This document shows positions 11,294 to 18,179 of a stretch of DNA of 34,263 nt, piece by piece. This DNA comes from DAOUBP01 sp034432655 (lineage in GTDB: Bacteria; Chloroflexota; Anaerolineae; CG2-30-64-16). Numbering within the stretch: the stretch's first letter is position 1; the number at the start of each line of letters is the position of its first letter. Where the stretch lies: positions 1 through 34,263 of the forward strand of contig DAOUBP010000103.1 in NCBI GenBank assembly GCA_034432655.1, read 5' to 3'. The notes below the pieces were generated by a model that saw only the letters and a program-made list of their open reading frames with translations, had not been told where the DNA came from and made no database searches. Made by a program: the position numbers and the translations under genes.

Positions 11294-11324
11294 AGAAAAA
11301 CGTTGCAGCCTGCCCACGGCGCAA

Positions 11325-11858
11325 CTATTCACCAGCGGCCACGCCCAACGCCTGGCGCATGGCCGCCAGCCTGTTGGCCAGGCTGCCGTCAATCAGTTTG
11401 TCGCCCACCCGCACGATGATCCCACCCAGGATCGCAGGGTCAACGCGGTAATGGAAGACAAGGCCGGAACCGTATTCCTTTGCCAGCTTCTCCTCCAGCG
11501 TCTGGCGCTGTTGATCCTCCAACGGCAGAGCTGTCGTGATCTCCACCGGGATGGGGGCTGCGGCGGTGCTCCGCGCCCGCAGCGCCGACGTGATCTCGGG
11601 CAACAGGTTCAGCTCGCCATGTTGCAGCAGCGTGTACAACAGGTTGCGCACCAATGGATCGGTGTCGGCGGGCAGGAAGGTATCCAGAGCGACCTGGCGT
11701 TCGGCGAAATCGGTCGAGGCCGTTTGCAGATTGGCCAGCAGGGCCGGGTTGCCCGCCAGCTTTTGAGCCACGTTGTCCAGGATGCCCAGCCAGCGTTCGA
11801 AAGCGGCCTCAAAAAAGGCCCTTGCATAACTTTGCGCACGCTCAGCAGTTGTGTTCAT
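11325..11858 (-). CDS. atpH: ATP synthase F1 subunit delta
   Basis: 177 residues. Peripheral-stalk subunit joining b to the top of F1 (OSCP family). The N-terminal six-helix domain starts AERAQSYARAFFEAA, and the C-terminal part has the family pattern of a strand then GGIIVRVGDKLIDGSLANRLAAM near residues 143-165. ATG 11858 lies 4 nt after the atpF stop, suggesting coupling. It is followed by the heptad spacer before atpA. Confidence 0.93.
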   Translation of the reverse strand: MNTTAERAQSYARAFFEAAFERWLGILDNVAQKLAGNPALLANLQTASTDFAERQVALDTFLPADTDPLVRNLLYTLLQHGELNLLPEITSALRARSTAAAPIPVEITTALPLEDQQRQTLEEKLAKEYGSGLVFHYRVDPAILGGIIVRVGDKLIDGSLANRLAAMRQALGVAAGE

Positions 11859-11862
11859 GGCA

Positions 11863-12351
11863 TCACTTGCCCAATTCGCTCATGAACTGATCCAGCAGTT
11901 TGCGCTGGAGGTCGGGGTCCATCGCCTGGCCCAGCACGCGCTCGGCAGCCAACATGGAGAGGCTGGCAATCTGCTTCTGGACGTCGGCCAAGAGATGCTC
12001 TTTCTCCAGAGCTGCCTCGGCGCGCGCTTTCTCGCGAATCGCTTCGGCCTCGCGCAGTGCCTCGGCTTTGATCTCCGCACTTACCTTTTCGCCGGTCTGG
12101 GCGGCCTGCGCAATGATCTCCTGCGCCTTGCGCTGTGCCTCCGCGATCTTGCGATCGTACTCCTGCTGCGCCCTGGCAGCTGCCTCCCGCGCGGCGTCTA
12201 CATCGGCCATGCTCCTGGCGATGCGCTCCTTGCGCTGGTTGAGCATGTTCAGGACCGGCTTGTAAAGCAACAGGTACAGCAACACAGCCAGCAACGTAAA
12301 GTTAACCAGCTGTGAAATGAAGAATCCCAGATTGATGCCAAGCTTTTCCAA
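11863..12351 (-). CDS. atpF: ATP synthase Fo subunit b
   Basis: 162 residues. One N-terminal membrane helix (about 5-27, LGFFISQLVNFTLLAVLLYLLL) and a long Ala/Glu/Arg-rich coiled-coil stalk (about 35-150), the standard b-subunit architecture. The start is TTG at 12351, supported by AAGGAGG about 8 nt upstream; no ATG is better placed. A mirrored heptad repeat fills the 107 nt between atpE and this gene. Confidence 0.94.
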   Translation of the reverse strand: MEKLGINLGFFISQLVNFTLLAVLLYLLLYKPVLNMLNQRKERIARSMADVDAAREAAARAQQEYDRKIAEAQRKAQEIIAQAAQTGEKVSAEIKAEALREAEAIREKARAEAALEKEHLLADVQKQIASLSMLAAERVLGQAMDPDLQRKLLDQFMSELGK

Positions 12352-12367
12352 GGGCGCCCCTCCTTGA

Positions 12368-12454
12368 GATTGTAGACTGAGAAATCGCAGATTGAAGAGA
12401 CAGCTTTCAAACAGAAGATGTCAACTCTTCAATCTGGAATTTGCAATCTTCAAT
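12368..12454 (-). repeat. Mirrored 7-nt repeats between atpE and atpF
   Basis: Left half (plus strand): heptads of the GATTGNA type from 12368 (GATTGTA, GACTGAG, then GATTGAA one base out of phase). Right half: four exact 7-nt steps at 12427, 12434, 12441 and 12448, all ending in AAT (CTTCAAT, CTGGAAT, TTGCAAT, CTTCAAT). AGATTGAAGAG (12389-12399) and CTCTTCAATCT (12425-12435) form perfect 11-base arms around a 25-nt loop. Confidence 0.85.
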
Positions 12455-12458
12455 CCCC

Positions 12459-12677
12459 CTAGACAAACTTGATGATCAGAGCGACCACCAGGGCGTAGAT
12501 CGCGATGGCTTCTGCGAAGGCCATACCCAGGATCATGTTCGTGCGGACTTCGCCCGCAGCTTCCGGGTTGCGGCCGATGGCTTCCATGGCCTTGCTGCCC
12601 AAGATACCGATGCCGATGCCGGGGCCGATGGCGCCCAACCCGATCGCGAGTGCCGTGCCAAGAGCGGTCAGATCCAT
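12459..12677 (-). CDS. atpE: ATP synthase Fo subunit c
   Basis: 72 residues: two membrane helices with a polar loop (GRNPEAAGEV). Forms the rotor ring. The ion-binding carboxylate is the Glu in MAFAEAIAIYAL of helix 2. The Gln of helix 1 and the Glu-Ser/Thr pair of sodium-type rings are missing (GIGIGILG and AEAI instead), which suggests proton coupling. ATG 12677 follows GAGGAG. It starts 22 nt after the atpB stop. Confidence 0.96.
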   Translation of the reverse strand: MDLTALGTALAIGLGAIGPGIGIGILGSKAMEAIGRNPEAAGEVRTNMILGMAFAEAIAIYALVVALIIKFV

Positions 12678-12699
12678 ATGTGTCTCCTCTCTGATGAAC

Positions 12700-13713
12700 T
12701 TAATGATGCTCCTCGTGACCGTGGCCGACGGTGGCCATCACGAAGAAGACCAGTGCCAACATCATGAATACTGCGGCCTGGATGAAGCCCACGAAGACCT
12801 CCAGGCCGTAGAAAGGCAGTGAGGCGATGTAGGGGATCAGGAATGCCATCACGCCCAACAGCACCTCGCCGGCGAAGATATTGCCAAAAAGACGGAAGCC
12901 GAAAGAAAGCACCCGGGCGATCTCGGAGATCAGCTCCAGGATGCTCACAAAGATGCCTACGATCCCGTTAAAGGCACCCTGTTTGAAGCCGCTGGTGTCG
13001 AAAAACTTCTTGAAGTAGCCAGGCCCCAGCGCCTGCACGCCGAAGTACTGGGAAAGGAGCACTACCAACAGGCCCAACGCCAGGGTGAAGTTCAGGTCGG
13101 TGGACGGGGGCCGGAAGAACGGGACCACGATGTAACCTTCGCCGTGGCCCTCTTTTTCGGCCTGTTCAGCTTCCGTCTTCGTGTGGCTTTCCGCAGCCGC
13201 GGCAGGAATGCCGGTCAGGATAGGTCCCTGCGCCACATAGCCCTGCTGGCCCGGCGCGTGGGGATGCTCCAGGATGCCGATGGAGCCAAAACCGGGCAGC
13301 AGGCCCATCCAGTTCGATATCAGCACGAACAGGAAGATGGTGGCCACAATGGGGAAGAACTTGGGGGTCCAGTGGCCGGCAATACTTTTCACCATGTTGT
13401 ACAGGGCCTCAACCACGGCTTCCATCAGGTTTTGGAAGCCACTGGGCACCAGGTCCTGGTTGGAGGCCGCGGCCAGGTCCTTAGGGATGCGCCGGGTGGC
13501 CAGCAGGGCCAGGACAATCCACACGAGGATGACGATCCAGGCTGTGAATAACGAGTTGGTGATGGTCAGAGGGCCGATGTGAAAGATGGGCTCGGCTGCC
13601 AGGGATACCACGGGGCTGGGTACCTTGAGGCCCAGCAGACTGGAGACCACGAAGAGGGCGATGATGGCAAGCACAATCACCAGGTTACGGATGGTGAAGA
13701 GCTTCTTAAGCAC
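12700..13713 (-). CDS. atpB: ATP synthase Fo subunit a, with an inserted hydrophilic loop
   Basis: 337 residues, longer than the roughly 240-290 usual for subunit a. It forms the proton half-channels against the c ring. The essential arginine is present in FGFRLFGNIFAGE, and the C-terminal helices are conserved; the last residues are His-rich (GHGHEEHH). The extra length is a charged insertion of about 50 residues (around 135-185, PHAPGQQGY to EKEGHGEGY) between membrane segments. GTG 13713 overlaps the preceding stop by one base (TAGTG) and has AAGGAGG about 10 nt upstream. Confidence 0.95.
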   Translation of the reverse strand: MLKKLFTIRNLVIVLAIIALFVVSSLLGLKVPSPVVSLAAEPIFHIGPLTITNSLFTAWIVILVWIVLALLATRRIPKDLAAASNQDLVPSGFQNLMEAVVEALYNMVKSIAGHWTPKFFPIVATIFLFVLISNWMGLLPGFGSIGILEHPHAPGQQGYVAQGPILTGIPAAAAESHTKTEAEQAEKEGHGEGYIVVPFFRPPSTDLNFTLALGLLVVLLSQYFGVQALGPGYFKKFFDTSGFKQGAFNGIVGIFVSILELISEIARVLSFGFRLFGNIFAGEVLLGVMAFLIPYIASLPFYGLEVFVGFIQAAVFMMLALVFFVMATVGHGHEEHH

Positions 13714-13985
13714 TATGCTCGATCCTCCTTTCCACGTTCCGGGCGAGAGGCACCGGTTTGGGCCTCTTCACCAGCTTCCCCCAAACGATCAATGATCCGG
13801 CCAACAATCCGGACGGCACCGACCGTCCCGGCCACGATCCCTATCAGGGCGCCGACCAGGATGAACAATGGCGCCGTATGAAAATGGCGATCCAACAGGA
13901 TGCCCAGGCCGAGGGGCAACAACACAGACAGGGCAATCACCCAACTAAGTTGAAGCAATGGACTTGTACGCAAAAAGTCCTTCAC
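13713..13985 (-). CDS. AtpZ/AtpI-like membrane protein at the head of the atp operon
   Basis: 90 residues with two membrane helices (about residues 14-33 and 39-60) joined by a short DRHFHTAP turn, then a charged tail. First cistron of the operon, the usual position of AtpI/AtpZ, which assist c-ring assembly or ion uptake. The family is variable, so this rests on topology and position. I choose GTG 13985, preceded by GGGGAG, because the promoter at 14022-14050 would start transcription near 14015; longer versions starting at 14141 would begin upstream of it. Confidence 0.75.
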   Translation of the reverse strand: MKDFLRTSPLLQLSWVIALSVLLPLGLGILLDRHFHTAPLFILVGALIGIVAGTVGAVRIVGRIIDRLGEAGEEAQTGASRPERGKEDRA

Positions 13986-14021
13986 GCGTCTATGCTCCCC
14001 AAAGGCCTGCGGGACGCGGCG

Positions 14022-14050
14022 ATTATAACAGGACGTACCGCAGGGCGCAA
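14022..14050 (-). promoter_or_regulatory. Sigma-70-type promoter of the atp operon
   Basis: On the minus strand: -35 TTGCGC (14045-14050), 17-nt spacer, perfect -10 TATAAT (14022-14027). Predicted start near 14015, about 30 nt before the first cistron. The same TTGCGC-17-TATANT layout precedes the radical SAM gene. Confidence 0.75.
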
Positions 14051-14067
14051 ATCCTGATGAGCCCTTT

Positions 14068-14652
14068 TTATTCGTCCCGGTAATGGATGCGCCGGCCGCG
14101 GCCGCGGGTGCCGCGACGCCGGCGACGCAGTATATGATCATCCTCGCTTGCCCGCCGCAGCATCTCCACGGGCACCTCGGCCTTGTTGGTCTCGCCCAGG
14201 AAGCGGATCAGGATGCGGACCCGTTCTGCGGGGCCGACCGGGCCCTCAAAGATGCCGCGCAGGCCGGCCAGCGGGCCGCTATCAATCACTACCGTGTCGC
14301 CCGGCTTGAACGGGTGCTTGGGCAGGCCGCCGGCTTCCTCGATAGCTTGGAGCCCCTCCCGGATCAGTTGGATGGCCGCTTCCGGCACCACGGCCGGCCG
14401 GTCACCGAAGGTCACAATACGCCGCAAGCCCGGCGTCCAGCGCAACGCCTCAACGCTGGTGAGGCTCAAATCGCAGTGCACGAAAAGGTAAGCGGGAAAC
14501 AACGGTTGGCTGCGGCCATTTCGTCGCGGGGGCAGTAACGGCAGGAAGATCTCGAACCCGCGCGCGATCAAGGCCCGGGCGACCTGGGCCTCCGCGTTCG
14601 GCTTGGTGTACAACGCGTACCAGGCTTCCATAGGCTCACTCGGTGCGCTCAC
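14068..14652 (-). CDS. NusG/RfaH-like transcription elongation factor
   Basis: 194 residues. The N-terminal NGN domain begins at WYALYTKPNAEAQVARAL (residues 11-28) and includes PLFPAYLFV near 50; the KOW domain has FKPGDTVVIDSGPLAGLRGIFEG (key part PGDTV...SGPLAG) near 115-137. The C-terminus is a very Arg-rich tail (about 170-192). Such proteins bind RNA polymerase and reduce pausing or termination. The divergence and the operon position between recF and the ATP synthase genes suggest a specialised paralogue rather than housekeeping NusG, which normally sits with secE and rplK. GTG 14652 overlaps the recF stop by 4 nt (GTGA); ATG 14631 is an alternative. Confidence 0.8.
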   Translation of the reverse strand: MSAPSEPMEAWYALYTKPNAEAQVARALIARGFEIFLPLLPPRRNGRSQPLFPAYLFVHCDLSLTSVEALRWTPGLRRIVTFGDRPAVVPEAAIQLIREGLQAIEEAGGLPKHPFKPGDTVVIDSGPLAGLRGIFEGPVGPAERVRILIRFLGETNKAEVPVEMLRRASEDDHILRRRRRGTRGRGRRIHYRDE

Positions 14653-15848
14653 GCCACTGCCACCACCCGGCCTGCGGTCACCTCCAGCCGGTACGCGTGG
14701 GCCAGCAGCTCGGGCGAGAAGTCGGACCAGTCCGTGGTGGTGACCAACGCCTGATCCACCTCGCGCAAGGTTTCCAGCAAGGCGTGTCGTCGGCCAGCAT
14801 CCAGTTCGGACATTACATCGTCCAGCAGCAACAATGGGCTCTCCCCGGTCTCCGTGTGCATCATCCGCACCTCGGCCAGTTTGAGGGCCAGCGCGGCCGT
14901 GCGCTGTTGCCCCCGTGAGCCGTAGAGGCGCAGGTCTCGCCCGGCAACGCTGAACCCCACATCGTCACGATGGGGCCCCAGCAACGATGTGCCGCTGGCG
15001 ATATCACGGCTGCGTGTGGCGCGTAACTGGCCCGCCAGCCGTTCGGCAATCTCTCCGGCTGCAAACCCGGCGTAAACCTCGCCGCTCTCGGTGGCTGCCG
15101 GACGGCCGGGAAACAGGCGTCCTGGGCCGGGGCTGGGCAGATAGGTCAGCCGGAGCCGCTCGGCGCCTTGCGTCAGCATGTGGTGGCTTTCGGCGGCCAG
15201 GCGTTCCAACACGTCGAGCGCGCGGGCGCGGCGCTGCAGCAAAAGGGCGCCGTTGCGGCTCAACAGCTCGTCCCAGAAATTCAACTGGCCGATATCTCCC
15301 CCCTCGTCGCGCAGGCGCTTGAGGAGCGCATTGCGTTGGGCCAGGGCTTTGGCGTACTCTGCCAGGGCGCGACAGTAGGCCGGATCAATCTGGCATAAGG
15401 CGATGTCCAGGTAGCGCCGACGTTCGGCAGGCGAGCCGGCGATCAGGCTCACATCTTCCGGCAGAAACAACACGACCCGCAGCCGGCCGATCAGATCCAG
15501 CGCTCGTTTGGCTGCGCCGTTGATCCGCACTTGCTTGCGCACCGACATCCCGTTGTTGCCCGTGCCGTTACGCGCCAGCAGCAACACCAGTTCCAGCTGT
15601 TCGCCCTGGTTGATCTCGCCGGTCAAGCGGGCATAGGGCAATGGCCCTTCCAGCGCCAGCCAGTTGATCAGCTCCCGCTCGGCGATGGCGCGCGGGGAAC
15701 GGGCCGTCGCTAACAGGTGGATCGCCTCCAGGAGGTTGGTCTTGCCTTGCGCGTTGGCGCCTTGGAGCACGGTCAGTGGGGCGGGCAGATCGAGCTCCAG
15801 ACGGGCGTAGTTGCGAAAGTTGGTCAGGGAAAGATGAGTCAAGCGCAT
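14649..15848 (-). CDS. recF: DNA replication and repair protein RecF
   Basis: 399 residues. SMC-like ATPase that helps load RecA at gaps. It begins MRLTHLSLTNFRNY, typical of the family; Walker A GANAQGKT at residues 30-37; signature-like and Walker B segments in the C-terminal part (LLLLDDVMSELDAGRR). Lies downstream of dnaN with 132 nt between, and overlaps the NusG-like gene by 4 nt, so the three probably form one transcript. ATG 15848 has only a weak ribosome-binding site. Confidence 0.95.
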   Translation of the reverse strand: MRLTHLSLTNFRNYARLELDLPAPLTVLQGANAQGKTNLLEAIHLLATARSPRAIAERELINWLALEGPLPYARLTGEINQGEQLELVLLLARNGTGNNGMSVRKQVRINGAAKRALDLIGRLRVVLFLPEDVSLIAGSPAERRRYLDIALCQIDPAYCRALAEYAKALAQRNALLKRLRDEGGDIGQLNFWDELLSRNGALLLQRRARALDVLERLAAESHHMLTQGAERLRLTYLPSPGPGRLFPGRPAATESGEVYAGFAAGEIAERLAGQLRATRSRDIASGTSLLGPHRDDVGFSVAGRDLRLYGSRGQQRTAALALKLAEVRMMHTETGESPLLLLDDVMSELDAGRRHALLETLREVDQALVTTTDWSDFSPELLAHAYRLEVTAGRVVAVA

Positions 15849-15930
15849 CGTCGGATCGTCACCGGTCCAATAGCCCTGCGGTCAGGTCGCCAAGATGGCC
15901 GGCAATAATAAGTCGGGCAGCTCGCCTGGA

Positions 15931-15986
15931 GACAACCCGACTCTTTGACCACATGACTGCAAGACGAGCGGACTGCCGGACTACCG
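15931..15986 (-). repeat. Seven degenerate 8-nt repeats (GAC-N5) between dnaN and recF
   Basis: GAC recurs at exactly 8-nt steps on the plus strand at 15931, 15939, 15947, 15955, 15963, 15971 and 15979; the five other bases vary. The last two units run into the dnaN stop codon (15981-15983). AGTCGGG (15911-15917) and CCCGACT (15936-15942) form a perfect 7-base dyad at the left end. Confidence 0.8.
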
Positions 15987-17165
15987 GTTCAGCTGCATCG
16001 GCATGATGACGTGGACGAACTCCTCGGGGCCTGCCCCGACCGGCCGGAACAAGCCCGGCCGATCAGGCCGCGTGGTTTCCAGGACCACTTGCGGCGTGTC
16101 AATCGCTGAAATCGCCTCCATCAGATAGCGGACGTTGAACGCAATCTCCAGCGGGACGCCCTCCACCAGCGCGTCCAGCTCGCTGACGTTGTCGCCAGCC
16201 TCGGCCGAGGTGGCGCGGATGGTAACCTGGCCCGGCACGGTCTCGGAGCCGGGGGCCACGGTCAGGATGACGCGATCGGACGCGTCGCGCGCGAAGAGGG
16301 AGGCCACCTTCAAGGCCCGCAAGAAAGCGGCGGTGTCCAGCACGGTACGGGTGGTGTAGGACTTGGGCATGATCGCCGTGAAGTCCGGGAATTTGGCGTC
16401 AATGAGCTGGGAGACCAGATCCACCTGATAGAAAGCGCCCTTCTCGGCCTCGCCTTTGCCGTACAAGCGGAAGAGGACCTGGTTGCGCGCGGCGGCCATC
16501 GCCAGCTCCACCGGCCTGTCCGGATCGGCCTCGCTGCTGATGCGGCTTACCTCGGCCAGGGAGCGGGCCGGGATGATGACGCTGATATCCATCGGTGCCG
16601 GTGCCGGCAATACGGTGCGGCGCACCGACAGGCGGTAGCCATCGGTGGCAGCCAGGGTCAGGCGGTCCCCCTCGAACCTGGTCAGCACCCCGGTGAGGGC
16701 CGGCCGGCTGGTGTCTTTGGCATCGGCCGCCGCGAACACGACCTGGTCAATGATCTTGCGCAAAGTGGCCGGGGAGAGCCCCACTGCCTGTTCGCCGTCC
16801 GCGGTGGGGATCAACGGGAACTCGCTGGCGTCAATGCCCTTGATATTGGACTCCGACCGACCGCATTTCAGGTGCACGCTCATGGTGCGGACGCTCAATT
16901 CCATGTCTATCCTGTCGGGCGGCATGGAGTTGACCCAATCGGTCAACAGGCGCGCCGGGAGGGTGATGGCGCCGTCGTCCAGCACTTGCGCGCCCAGCCA
17001 ACAGCTGACCCCCAGTTCCAGGTTGGTGGCGGAGAGCTTCAGGCGTTCTTCGTCGGTGCTGAACAGGATGTTGCTGAGCACCGGCAGTGTGCTGCGGGAT
17101 GATACGGCCCGACCGACGATGGAAAGCCCCTTGGAGAGATTTTCTTGCAGGATAGATAAGCGCAC
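15981..17165 (-). CDS. dnaN: DNA polymerase III beta subunit (sliding clamp)
   Basis: 394 residues, three-domain clamp of normal length. It starts MRLSILQENLSKGL, contains the conserved LPVLSNILF and ATDGYRLSV motifs, and ends with VIMPMQLNR, the normal clamp C-terminus (MP-hydrophobic). GTG 17165 is supported by AGGAGGTG. No dnaA is nearby: the upstream genes are a cation transporter and a radical SAM protein, so this is not the usual dnaA-dnaN origin arrangement. Confidence 0.96.
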   Translation of the reverse strand: MRLSILQENLSKGLSIVGRAVSSRSTLPVLSNILFSTDEERLKLSATNLELGVSCWLGAQVLDDGAITLPARLLTDWVNSMPPDRIDMELSVRTMSVHLKCGRSESNIKGIDASEFPLIPTADGEQAVGLSPATLRKIIDQVVFAAADAKDTSRPALTGVLTRFEGDRLTLAATDGYRLSVRRTVLPAPAPMDISVIIPARSLAEVSRISSEADPDRPVELAMAAARNQVLFRLYGKGEAEKGAFYQVDLVSQLIDAKFPDFTAIMPKSYTTRTVLDTAAFLRALKVASLFARDASDRVILTVAPGSETVPGQVTIRATSAEAGDNVSELDALVEGVPLEIAFNVRYLMEAISAIDTPQVVLETTRPDRPGLFRPVGAGPEEFVHVIMPMQLNR

Positions 17166-17209
17166 GATGGCACCTCCTGGCGGACAGAGATCTGTTCAAA
17201 AGCGCAAAA

Positions 17210-17237
17210 AGTATACCACCGACCGACCTAAACTCAA
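17210..17237 (-). promoter_or_regulatory. Probable dnaN promoter
   Basis: Minus strand: TTGAGT (17232-17237), 16-nt spacer, TATACT (17210-17215). Start near 17203, about 38 nt before GTG 17165. The -35 overlaps the stop codon of the cation transporter gene. Confidence 0.55.
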
Positions 17238-18178
17238 ACTTGCAGATCGTGGAGCGACTTTGGCAGCCGCTCGCCCTCGGGGAAGACCGCGGTGCCCACC
17301 GGGTGATAATGGATGTGCACCCGGCGCAACAGGTCAATGTTGTCATAAAGCAGCTTTTCAGCCTCCGACGCGATGGAGTCGCCGGCCGCCACCGAGAGCG
17401 CGCCGTCAATGCCGATGGTCACGTTGATCACCAGGTAGGGGCCGAACCGGTGGGCGTAGACCTCTTCGACATGTTGGATGCCCGGGATGGTGAGCAGGGT
17501 CTTTTGCACCTGCGCGGTCAGTTCATGGCTGGGCACATCATCCATCAGGTCGGCTGTGGCCGTGCGCAGGATCTCGATGCCGGTGCGGAGGATCAGCAAG
17601 GCCACCAGCGCGCCGGCCAGCGGGTCCACCCACGGCAGGCCGCTGCGGCCCAGGAAAATGCCCAGTGCCGCCCCGGATGAGGCCAGGATGTCGTTGCGGT
17701 GGTCGTAGGACAGCGCGAGCACGGCCGCGTTTCCGGTCTGGCGGGCAAGCCTCTGCGTGACGCTGAACAGCACCAGTTTCAGCGCCACGGTGAAGAGCGC
17801 GACCCCCAGCGCAATCGGCTCCGCGCCGGCAAAGTCCCCCTGGCCGCTGATCAGATCGTACACCTTGTTGACCGCGTCCCAGAAGATCGCCACCGCTGTG
17901 GTGATCACAAACGCGCCCACCACCAGCGCCGCGATGCTCTCCAGCTGACTGTGGCCGTAGGGATGCTCTCGATCGGCCGGCTTGCGCGCCAGCTGCATGA
18001 AAACGCGCACCACCACGTAATAGGCCACATCCGATGTGGAGTTGACTCCATCGGCCAGCAGCGCAGGGCTGTGTCCGATGATCCCGATCGTCGTCTTGAG
18101 CGTCGCCAACAGGATATTGGCGGCCAGGCCCAGGTTGACCGCCAGCAAGCTGCGCGCTCCTCTTTCTTTACCGTCCAT
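17234..18178 (-). CDS. Cation diffusion facilitator (divalent metal efflux)
   Basis: 314 residues. Six membrane helices and a C-terminal cytoplasmic domain, as in YiiP-type proteins that exchange Zn2+, Fe2+, Mn2+ or Co2+ for protons. Metal-site motifs: ALLADGVNSTSDV in helix 2 and YDHRNDILAS in helix 5; REHPYGHSQLES in the helix 2-3 loop is typical. The His-containing C-terminal domain (PGIQHVEEVYAHRFGPYLVINVTI region) matches the dimerisation domain. Metal specificity cannot be read. ATG 18178 lies one base after the stop of the radical SAM gene (TGAGATG), so the two are coupled. Confidence 0.92.
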   Translation of the reverse strand: MDGKERGARSLLAVNLGLAANILLATLKTTIGIIGHSPALLADGVNSTSDVAYYVVVRVFMQLARKPADREHPYGHSQLESIAALVVGAFVITTAVAIFWDAVNKVYDLISGQGDFAGAEPIALGVALFTVALKLVLFSVTQRLARQTGNAAVLALSYDHRNDILASSGAALGIFLGRSGLPWVDPLAGALVALLILRTGIEILRTATADLMDDVPSHELTAQVQKTLLTIPGIQHVEEVYAHRFGPYLVINVTIGIDGALSVAAGDSIASEAEKLLYDNIDLLRRVHIHYHPVGTAVFPEGERLPKSLHDLQV

Positions 18179-18179
18179 C

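Noticed and set aside
13713..14141. Longer AtpZ/I-like protein starting at 14141
   Set aside because: It would begin upstream of the clear promoter at 14022-14050 and overlap the NusG-like gene.
15849..17237. Replication origin next to dnaN
   Set aside because: No dnaA gene, no DnaA-box cluster and no AT-rich unwinding region were seen.
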